Positions 18,994 to 24,480 of a stretch of DNA of 24,480 bases are shown here, in pieces. The translations under genes and the position numbers were made by a program. The stretch is from the IMG/VR virus record IMGVR_UViG_3300028895_000297, positions 1-24,480 of that record; one strand, written 5' to 3'. The stretch's first letter is position 1, and every line of letters begins with the position of its first letter. Source of the DNA: a virus. The notes beneath the pieces were generated by a model. It ran no database searches and had not been told where the DNA came from. It saw nothing but the letters and a program-made list of their open reading frames with translations.

Positions 18994-19002
18994 TGCTATA
19001 AT
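18994..19002 (+). promoter_or_regulatory. extended -10 promoter (TGCTATAAT) for the capsid genes
   Basis: Identical to the portal promoter core. It lies 4 nt before an ATG (19007) that opens a 26-codon frame ending at 19087, and 71 nt before the scaffold start, so the main transcript has a short leader with a strong hairpin. Confidence 0.6.
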
Positions 19003-19010
19003 GGACATGG

Positions 19011-19047
19011 GTCGTACGCCGGTTGAAACCAGGAACCGTCGTATGAC
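19011..19047 (+). promoter_or_regulatory. stable hairpin in the scaffold-capsid mRNA leader
   Basis: GTCGTACG-C-CGGTT (19011-19024) pairs with AACCG-T-CGTATGAC (19034-19047): 13 base pairs including one G-T wobble, with a single C/T mismatch and a 9-nt loop GAAACCAGG. It sits at the extreme 5' end of the predicted scaffold/capsid transcript. Confidence 0.6.
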
Positions 19048-19073
19048 GGATTACAAGTTCATTGTAACTTCAT

Positions 19074-19652
19074 ATGGAAGAAGATAACCGTCCTTCGGAC
19101 ACCGTCCCTGCTGACTCGGACGTAAAGCCAGCAGAAGGTGACGAAAAGGTATCTGACGAATCCCAGCCGGGAGAATCAGACATCGCGTCACTCTCCCTAG
19201 AGGAGCTTAAGGGCACCTTGGGCCGCGAATTCAAATCAAAAGAAGACGCACTCAAGTCCATTAAAGACACCTACGCATTTGTTGGCAAGAAGCAAGAAGC
19301 CGCACCAGAGCAGTCAAAAGAAGAACCATCAGCACGAGATGAAATTGACAATCTGAAGCAAGAGCTTTTCTTCACACAACGCCCAGAGCTGAAAGATGCT
19401 CGTCCCATCCTCGACGCTCTAGCAAAGGCAAACGGACAGTCACTCCAAGAAGCAGCTGAATCAGATGTTTTTAAGGAGACATTCTCGAAGATTAAGGGGT
19501 TCGATGAAAGCCAAGAGAAGCGAACAGTGATGGATGGGGCTCGCCGTTTCGACGGTGGCGCTGAGGACACTCAAAAAGAGTTCTCAAACGCTATCGGCGA
19601 CAAAGAAAAAATGGCAGAGTTCACCATCAAGCACTTCTTAAACAAGGAATAG
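19074..19652 (+). CDS. capsid scaffolding protein
   Basis: 192 residues, highly charged: a disordered acidic N-terminus (MEEDNRPSDTVPADSDVKPA), then helical segments (SLEELKGTLGREFKSKEDAL, RDEIDNLKQELFF) and a basic/helical C-terminus. Composition, size and position one base before the major capsid gene are those of phage scaffolds, which guide prohead assembly and leave. No protease is encoded nearby, so removal may be by exit through pores. It lacks a Shine-Dalgarno site and follows the leader hairpin. Confidence 0.75.
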   Translation: MEEDNRPSDTVPADSDVKPAEGDEKVSDESQPGESDIASLSLEELKGTLGREFKSKEDALKSIKDTYAFVGKKQEAAPEQSKEEPSARDEIDNLKQELFFTQRPELKDARPILDALAKANGQSLQEAAESDVFKETFSKIKGFDESQEKRTVMDGARRFDGGAEDTQKEFSNAIGDKEKMAEFTIKHFLNKE

Positions 19653-19653
19653 T

Positions 19654-20544
19654 ATGGCTATTGGTCTCATTACGTACCAAGATGCAAGCCGTCGCGAAGA
19701 CCTCATTCCAGTTGTAACTAACGTCAGCCCTGACAAGACTCCTCTCTTGAGTGGTCTCCGTCGCGGCCCAGACGCTACGAACACACTGCACGAGTACGCT
19801 ACCGACGCGTTTGCTGATGGTGCAGACAACGCAGCTGTGGAAGCCTCAGGCTTCACCGCAGTTGATCTCACCGCGCCTTCACGCGCTTCTAACAAAACTC
19901 AAATCTTCAAGGATGACATCCTGGTGTCTGACACCGAGGTTGCTGTCAACGGCGTAGTAAACGCATGGCAGTACCAGATGGAGAAGGGTCTTGTTGAGCA
20001 CGCAAAGGACATTGAGCATGCATTCATGGCTGGAACCACCGCTTCAGGTGCTTCTGGTGTTGCACGTCGCCTCACAGGTGTAATCGCTGGTCTTACCACC
20101 AACGCTACCACCCAGGCTTCGGCTCAGACTCTTACAGAGGCAGGTTACAACGACCTCCTCGAACTCGTTTACGCTTCAACCGACGAGTCACCAAACGTTG
20201 CATTTGTAGGTGGTAAGCTCAAGCGAACTATCTCTGGCTTCACTGGTGGCGCTACGAAGAACGTAGACACTGAGGACAAGCGCCTCACAAACACTGTTGC
20301 TATCTACGAAGGTGACTTCGGTGTTCAGAAGATTATGTTGCACCGTGACGTTGCTAACGCAGCTTCAGGTCGCGACTTGGTCCTTATGAACATGGACTAC
20401 CATCGTATCAGCTACCTCCGCCCTACAAAGATGGAGAAGCTTGAGAAGGATGGCGACCGTGAACGCGCACAGATTGTTACTGAAGTTACCCTCGAACACC
20501 GAGGCGAAGCTACAGGCGCAGTTTCAAAGCGTTACGCGAGCTAG
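19654..20544 (+). CDS. major capsid protein (DUF5309/SU10-like)
   Basis: 296 residues. Typical opening for this capsid family: GLITYQDASRREDLIPVVTN followed by SPDKTPLLSGLRRG, then HEYATDAF, and a C-terminal region YRISYLRPTKMEKLEKDGDR with VTLEHRGEATGAV. This matches the HK97-fold DUF5309 (SU10-type) capsids. Codons are strongly regular (many GCT, CTC, GTT), consistent with very high expression. Start ATG 19654 has a partial Shine-Dalgarno AAGGA. The gene is followed by a terminator-like structure. Confidence 0.85.
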   Translation: MAIGLITYQDASRREDLIPVVTNVSPDKTPLLSGLRRGPDATNTLHEYATDAFADGADNAAVEASGFTAVDLTAPSRASNKTQIFKDDILVSDTEVAVNGVVNAWQYQMEKGLVEHAKDIEHAFMAGTTASGASGVARRLTGVIAGLTTNATTQASAQTLTEAGYNDLLELVYASTDESPNVAFVGGKLKRTISGFTGGATKNVDTEDKRLTNTVAIYEGDFGVQKIMLHRDVANAASGRDLVLMNMDYHRISYLRPTKMEKLEKDGDRERAQIVTEVTLEHRGEATGAVSKRYAS

Positions 20545-20564
20545 ACTTAACGAGTAAGTCGTTT

Positions 20565-20609
20565 ATCCCCCTTGCTTCCCTATTAGGCTTGGGGGATACT
20601 AATAGGGAA
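20565..20609 (+). terminator. terminator with overlapping 11-bp inverted repeat reaching the next start codon
   Basis: ATCCCCC (20565-20571) pairs with GGGGGAT (20591-20597). Independently TTCCCTATTAG (20576-20586) is a perfect 11-bp match to CTAATAGGGAA (20599-20609), whose last base is the A of the next ATG. The two stems interleave and exclude each other. No strong T run follows. A GATACT -10-like hexamer lies at 20595-20600. Confidence 0.6.
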
Positions 20610-21001
20610 TGACTAAAAAGAAAACACACCGCTCTAAGGTGCCCGGGCAAGAACACCTTGTACTAGATGAGGACAACAGAATTGTTGGACTCTACTGTTT
20701 GGACGTTGATAACCTAGATGGAGTGGACTCCTGGGCCGCAGTAGACCAGGCTATTAAGGAGTACGCAGTAATCCACCCCAACGAAATCACGATGGTGATT
20801 GCAGAGAACGCAGACATTCGGAAGGCAAACTACAACAAGTTCGGCTCTGGTAAGTCGCAGTCTATGCGCCACGGCGTGTCTATTCCACCAGCACTCATGT
20901 TTAAGCTTGAGCGTGTGATGCCGGACATCTTTACTAACCCTAAGAAGCTTCATCACTTCATGGAGAAGTACAAGGGCTTCCGAACATGTGATGCTATATG
21001 A
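20609..21001 (+). CDS. hypothetical protein downstream of the capsid
   Basis: 130 residues. It is basic at the N-terminus (MTKKKTHRSKVPGQEH) and contains NRIVGLYCLDVDNLDGVDSW, MVIAENADIRKANYNKFGSG and a C-terminal helix HHFMEKYKGFRTCDAI. It might be a decoration or head-completion protein by position, or a partner of the following glycosyltransferase, with which it overlaps by 4 nt (ATGA). No family is recognised. Confidence 0.55.
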   Translation: MTKKKTHRSKVPGQEHLVLDEDNRIVGLYCLDVDNLDGVDSWAAVDQAIKEYAVIHPNEITMVIAENADIRKANYNKFGSGKSQSMRHGVSIPPALMFKLERVMPDIFTNPKKLHHFMEKYKGFRTCDAI

Positions 21002-23271
21002 AAATATCTCTCGCACTTATCGTCGCTCCTACTGACGACGAGGCAAAGAAGCTCAACAACTGTCTCGCCAGCGTTGCTCAGCACGTTGACGAGATTTGCA
21101 TAACTATTACCGGGGAAAACAAGAAGGTTGAGAAGGTCGCCAAGTCCCACAATGCTAAGATAAGCCACTTTGAGTGGATAGATGACTTTGCCGCTGCGCG
21201 TAATTACAACTTCTCGCAGTGTACCGGAGACTGGATACTGTGGCTGGATGCAGACGACATAATGTGGCAACCAGAGAAGCTGAAGAAGTTTATCCGGTTA
21301 GCGGAGGGTGTAAACGTCTCTGGGCTCCAAATATACTACGAATATGGACATGCAGACGATGGAACCGTCACTGACGGACACTGGAAGACGCAGCTGGTGA
21401 AGAATGACGGCCATGCACACTGGAAGGGGGCCATTCACGAGGATTTGTTGCAGAAACGACAGGTGTTGTGGTCACAAATCCCACGAGAGGAGATGTTGCG
21501 GGTTCACACCGCCAAAAAAGACGATAATATCGCTCACCATGAGCGGAACCTACGCATCTTGGAGAAAGAACAGGCACGTGACCCAGAAGAACCTCGTACC
21601 TACATTTATTTGGGACGTAGCTACATAGCAACAGAGCAATTTGAGAAGGCTTTAGAGGCCCTATCTACCTTTGTAATGCTCTCGGGGTGGGATGAGGAGC
21701 GGTATGAGGCTAAATGTCTCATGGGAGAGGTGTATGAACGCCTAAATGACAGCAAAAACGCCCTCGCAGCATACAACGATGCTCTTTTAGAGGACGAACA
21801 GTGCCCAAAGGCGCATGTATTGAAGGCACGAGTCTATATATCGCAAGAGAAGTACCGTCAGGCACTCACGTCACTGGAAATAGCGCAGCAAATCCGTGAC
21901 CCGAAGCCAGGAATCATGCAGTTGCCGACCCTTATGGGACGAGACATGTATGGAATGGCTGCAATCTGTCATTTGCACCTTGGAGATTACGATGAAGCCC
22001 TTAGAATTGCTAAGATAGCGCAAAAACATGACCCAAGGGGGGAACATAGCCGGGAATTAGTAAAAATATGTCAGCAGATGAACGATGACGAGCAACTGAC
22101 CTTGCAGTTCATTACTTTGCTCAAATGGTTCGAGCAGAAGGACGCAGAGAAGGTGCCGCACCTTGTAAGTGCACTGCCAGACTCCATAAAAGACGACCCA
22201 CGGCTCCAAAGGTTCTACATGAAACCTCAGGAGTGGAGTGACAACAGTGTGACGATATTCTGTGGTATCAGTGCTGAGACTTGGCTACCGGGGAGTGAGA
22301 ATTCTAAGGGCATAGGTGGGTCGGAGACCGCTGTCATTGAGTTGGCGAAGCGTCTGGTGAAAATGGGGCGTGAAGTGACTGTTTACAACGACTGTGCAGT
22401 CGGTCCAGAGGGAGTGGTGGTGGATGGAGTTCGCTACATGAACCACTGGCAGTTCAACAAGGATGACAAGTTTAACGTCCTCTGGATATGGCGTATGCCA
22501 GCTGTTCTCGACCTCAACGTAGAGGCAAAACAGATAGTGCTCGACATGCACGACGTGAGTTCCGCCGATGAGTTCACACCAGAGCGCGTGGAGAAGGTAG
22601 ACAAGATATTCGTGAAGACGGACTATCACCGCACTCTCTACCCGGATGTGCCGGACGAGAAGTTCGTCATTGTAGGGAACGGGATAGACCTAGACCGCTT
22701 CAACCAGAAAGTAGAGCGTAACCCGCACAAGATTATCTATAGTTCAACCCCGAACCGTGGATTGGAGAATATCCTTGATATGTGGCCGCAGATTAAGGAG
22801 GGAGTGCCAGACGCAGAGCTGCATATCTTCTATGGGTGGAATACGTTTTACGAACTGGAGAAAGACAACCCCGTGCAGATGGAGTGGATGCAAACGATGA
22901 AGAAAAAGATGAACCAGCCGGACATTTACAACCATGGGCGTGTTGGACAGAAGGAATTGGCGAAAGAGATGCTGTCTAGCGGCTTCTGGCTGTATCCTAC
23001 GGAGTTCCCAGAGATACACTGCATTACGGCGTGTGAGATGCAGGCAGCGGGTGTGTACCCGATGACAACCGGCTTCGCAGCACTCGCCGAGACGCAGAAG
23101 GTCGGCTACACCCAGATTGGAGACCCCAAGGATGAGAAATGGCGCAAGAAGTATGTGGAAACAGTGGTAGAGCGTATGAATGAAGGGGTAGACCACGAAG
23201 CAACCAAAGAAGCAGCAAGAGACTTCTCGTGGGACGATGTAGCTAAAGTTTGGCACCATGAACTACGATAG
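20998..23271 (+). CDS. bifunctional glycosyltransferase: GT2 - TPR repeats - GT4 fusion
   Basis: 757 residues with three parts. Residues 1-175: GT2 fold, MKISLALIVAPTDDEAKKLN to EWIDDFAAARNYNFSQCTGD, with the metal/nucleotide motif DADD (84-87). Residues about 190-390: tetratricopeptide repeats (PRTYIYLGRSYIATEQFEKA, CLMGEVYERLNDSKNALAAY, AAICHLHLGDYDEALRIA). Residues about 415-757: GT4 fold, with GIGGSETAVIELAKRL (from 438), IYSSTPNRGLENIL, FWLYPTEF and the EX7E motif (E672-E680, EIHCITACE). The enzyme would use nucleotide sugars to glycosylate a protein or surface polymer, the TPR giving protein contacts. Its place inside the head operon suggests modification of virion proteins; host surface modification is the alternative. 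Confidence 0.85.
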   Translation: MKISLALIVAPTDDEAKKLNNCLASVAQHVDEICITITGENKKVEKVAKSHNAKISHFEWIDDFAAARNYNFSQCTGDWILWLDADDIMWQPEKLKKFIRLAEGVNVSGLQIYYEYGHADDGTVTDGHWKTQLVKNDGHAHWKGAIHEDLLQKRQVLWSQIPREEMLRVHTAKKDDNIAHHERNLRILEKEQARDPEEPRTYIYLGRSYIATEQFEKALEALSTFVMLSGWDEERYEAKCLMGEVYERLNDSKNALAAYNDALLEDEQCPKAHVLKARVYISQEKYRQALTSLEIAQQIRDPKPGIMQLPTLMGRDMYGMAAICHLHLGDYDEALRIAKIAQKHDPRGEHSRELVKICQQMNDDEQLTLQFITLLKWFEQKDAEKVPHLVSALPDSIKDDPRLQRFYMKPQEWSDNSVTIFCGISAETWLPGSENSKGIGGSETAVIELAKRLVKMGREVTVYNDCAVGPEGVVVDGVRYMNHWQFNKDDKFNVLWIWRMPAVLDLNVEAKQIVLDMHDVSSADEFTPERVEKVDKIFVKTDYHRTLYPDVPDEKFVIVGNGIDLDRFNQKVERNPHKIIYSSTPNRGLENILDMWPQIKEGVPDAELHIFYGWNTFYELEKDNPVQMEWMQTMKKKMNQPDIYNHGRVGQKELAKEMLSSGFWLYPTEFPEIHCITACEMQAAGVYPMTTGFAALAETQKVGYTQIGDPKDEKWRKKYVETVVERMNEGVDHEATKEAARDFSWDDVAKVWHHELR

Positions 23272-23310
23272 CCCCACGCAAGAGGAAGACTTGAAACTTA
23301 GCTAGTAATG

Positions 23311-23316
23311 TATAAT
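23311..23316 (+). promoter_or_regulatory. consensus -10 with leaderless spacing
   Basis: TATAAT ends 6 nt before the ATG at 23323. A possible -35 (GACTTG) lies 17 nt upstream. The predicted RNA starts at the start codon. Confidence 0.6.
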
Positions 23317-23322
23317 TGACCT

Positions 23323-23664
23323 ATGGATCGCATTGAACCTGAACAGCCTCAGCAAGAGGCCAGTTACAACGAGGAGGGGAGCATACAACAACAACGCAAC
23401 ATGAACTTCCTGGCTCTCAAGGGTTATTTTGGCAAAGAGAACATCTCTGCCAAAGAGGAAGATCAGTTGAACACTATCTACGACCTCGTGACCGGCGGTG
23501 ACATGCGCGAAATGGGGGGAGTGCTCCTTTTCTTGCGATCCGTAGAAAATAAGCTTGGGGTTGCACCTCTCGGGGAGTCACGTATCTCACAAGTGTATAA
23601 TTACCTAACAGTTCTGGGCTCGATTCAGGACTTAACCGCAGAGAAGGCGGCACTAGAGCAATGA
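23323..23664 (+). CDS. hypothetical structural-module protein
   Basis: 113 residues. The N-terminus is Gln/Glu-rich and probably disordered (IEPEQPQQEASYNEEGSIQQ). The rest is helical (KEEDQLNTIYDLVTGGDMRE, RISQVYNYLTVLGSIQDL). Preceded by a TATAAT at leaderless distance and overlapping the next gene by 4 nt. Probably a head or neck component; no specific family is seen. Confidence 0.55.
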   Translation: MDRIEPEQPQQEASYNEEGSIQQQRNMNFLALKGYFGKENISAKEEDQLNTIYDLVTGGDMREMGGVLLFLRSVENKLGVAPLGESRISQVYNYLTVLGSIQDLTAEKAALEQ

Positions 23665-23984
23665 GTAAAGACCACGGACATTACACCAACGAGTTAGAGC
23701 ATGACGCGGAGTTCCGTGTTAAGAAAGTATCTAACTACGTTTCAGACGGAGATGGAAACCTTGTCCGAGAGATGACAGGGGATTTACTGACCTATGTTGC
23801 AGTAAACTCGTCAGACAACCTCGTTTCATATCTAGGCCGCGCAGCGCCCGGAACAGCTACCTCGGCTGCAAGTTGGCAGATACGAAAGATAGACGAGAAC
23901 AGTGGCACAATCATCACCTACGCAGATGGTGACGCTGATTTTGATAATGTCTGGGACAACAGAGAGTCACTTTCTTACAGCTAG
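23661..23984 (+). CDS. phage structural protein, probable neck/tail-region family
   Basis: 107 residues. The C-terminal half has the pattern VSYLGRAAPGTATSAASWQI followed by RKIDENSG and ADGDADFDNVWDNRESLSYS. I associate the W-Q-I...A-D-G-D-x-x-F-D-N-V-W-D-x-R form with small proteins in phage structural modules that are mostly unnamed. It is beta-rich. It overlaps the preceding gene by 4 nt; a homing-type nuclease gene starts 4 nt after its stop. Confidence 0.6.
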   Translation: MSKDHGHYTNELEHDAEFRVKKVSNYVSDGDGNLVREMTGDLLTYVAVNSSDNLVSYLGRAAPGTATSAASWQIRKIDENSGTIITYADGDADFDNVWDNRESLSYS

Positions 23985-23988
23985 GCTT

Positions 23989-24342
23989 ATGCACGAATGC
24001 ACACATTGCAAATTAAATAAGCCAACTAGGGAGTACCTTAAGGATACTAGGTATACAAACGGTCATCGGAACACCTGTAATAGGTGCCGTACTAAGCAGG
24101 TTTTGAATTGTCAGCGCAAGAAGAAATATGGGATGGGTACGGTAGAATATGAGGAGTTTTTTAAGAAACACAACCACTCCTGTGATGTTTGTGGGGCTGA
24201 GGATAGGCTTGGTGTAGACCATTGTCATACTTCTGGCGCAGCTCGTGGTTTGTTGTGCTCGCGTTGCAATACAGCTTTGGGAATGGTCAATGATGACATC
24301 GAAGTTTTAGAAGGATTAGTCGGCTATCTAAGTTACTCATAG
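23989..24342 (+). CDS. HNH endonuclease VII-like nuclease (probably homing)
   Basis: 117 residues from ATG 23989. N-terminal Cys pairs CTHC and CNRC form a zinc finger; the catalytic region is CDVCGAEDRLGVDHCHTSGA followed by RGLLCSRCNTALGMVNDD. That is the T4 endonuclease VII (His-Me finger) pattern: D-H-C-H, RGLLC, CN. Insertion between two structural genes and A/T-richer codons suggest a mobile gene rather than a dedicated resolvase. The next gene starts 1 nt after its stop. Confidence 0.8.
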   Translation: MHECTHCKLNKPTREYLKDTRYTNGHRNTCNRCRTKQVLNCQRKKKYGMGTVEYEEFFKKHNHSCDVCGAEDRLGVDHCHTSGAARGLLCSRCNTALGMVNDDIEVLEGLVGYLSYS

Positions 24343-24343
24343 T

Positions 24344-24480
24344 ATGGCGCTGCAAGAGGTCAACAGCACCACCTATAAGGTAGACAAAGTTACAGACGCA
24401 GCCCGCAAGGTTGAGGTTGAAATTGGTGACGCATTACAGCCTGATTTTAAGCCACAAATAAAGACCAAACACTGGGACAA
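24344..24480 (+). CDS. start of a structural-module gene, cut by the window end
   Basis: ATG 24344 opens MALQEVNSTTYKVDKVTDAA, continuing RKVEVEIGDALQPDFKPQIK to the window edge with no stop. It follows the nuclease gene with one base between. The first 45 residues are hydrophilic and beta-prone; the family cannot be judged from this fragment. Confidence 0.55.
   Translation, partial: MALQEVNSTTYKVDKVTDAARKVEVEIGDALQPDFKPQIKTKHWD

Noticed and set aside
20565-20609. H-type pseudoknot from the two interleaved stems
   Set aside because: The connecting loop of one nucleotide (20598) cannot span a 7-bp stem, so alternative folds are more realistic.
22744-23259. 171-codon antisense frame opposite the glycosyltransferase
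   Set aside because: A shadow of a strongly coding + strand gene, rich in Cys/Leu/His with no recognisable domain and no start signal.

Overview
The window is part of a tailed double-stranded DNA phage genome (Caudoviricetes). It carries a head module in canonical order: terminase large subunit, portal, scaffold and a DUF5309/SU10-type major capsid protein. It also has a DnaB-like helicase interrupted by an intein, a phage ssDNA-binding protein, a NinG/Rap-like nuclease, several homing endonucleases and many small tightly packed unknown genes. There are no ribosomal, metabolic or plasmid genes. UGA is used as an ordinary stop. The host cannot be read from the sequence. Two traits point to a host that tolerates non-canonical initiation: most genes lack a clear Shine-Dalgarno site, and several have a -10 box only 6-7 nt before the ATG. 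The lysozyme-like domain and small genes such as the 53-residue leftward protein are of kinds I associate with phages of Actinobacteria or of uncultivated (possibly Patescibacteria) hosts. That host assignment is inference only.

Layout. 1-866: membrane-anchored lysis-type genes, including a lysozyme-like domain whose frame continues upstream of its only ATG in the -1 frame of the preceding membrane protein. 919-5657: small helical proteins, ssDNA-binding protein, zinc-finger protein, a winged-helix replication protein and the intein-split helicase. Two intergenic regions here look like small structured RNA transcription units. 5650-7820: a DUF1016-N-like protein, a free-standing HNH nuclease, a NinG-like protein, and a homing endonuclease overlapping its neighbours out of frame. 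7831-10792: a dozen very small rightward genes (membrane, acidic and zinc-ribbon mini-proteins), closed by a textbook terminator. 10937-13112: a HTH-metallophosphoesterase, two tiny proteins and a terminase-small-subunit-like protein.

13113-13330 is a convergent terminator region with a 31-bp direct repeat. 13344-14867 is a leftward cassette of five small genes, one ending in an ArdA-type antirestriction domain. 14868-15612 has no gene: it holds iteron-like repeats, a DnaA-box-like site, C and G runs, a strong sigma70-type promoter and a candidate small RNA. 15613-24480 is the rightward late module: terminase, portal, small coiled protein, scaffold, capsid, an unknown protein, a giant GT2-TPR-GT4 glycosyltransferase fusion, further structural proteins, an endonuclease VII-like HNH gene and a truncated gene at the window edge.

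How it fits together: the left half supplies lysis, replication and recombination functions, the leftward cassette probably blunts host restriction, and the right half builds and packages the head. The most notable points are the recurring extended -10 promoter (TGCTATAMT), short structured RNAs, likely leaderless mRNAs, and a large glycosyltransferase fusion inside the capsid operon.
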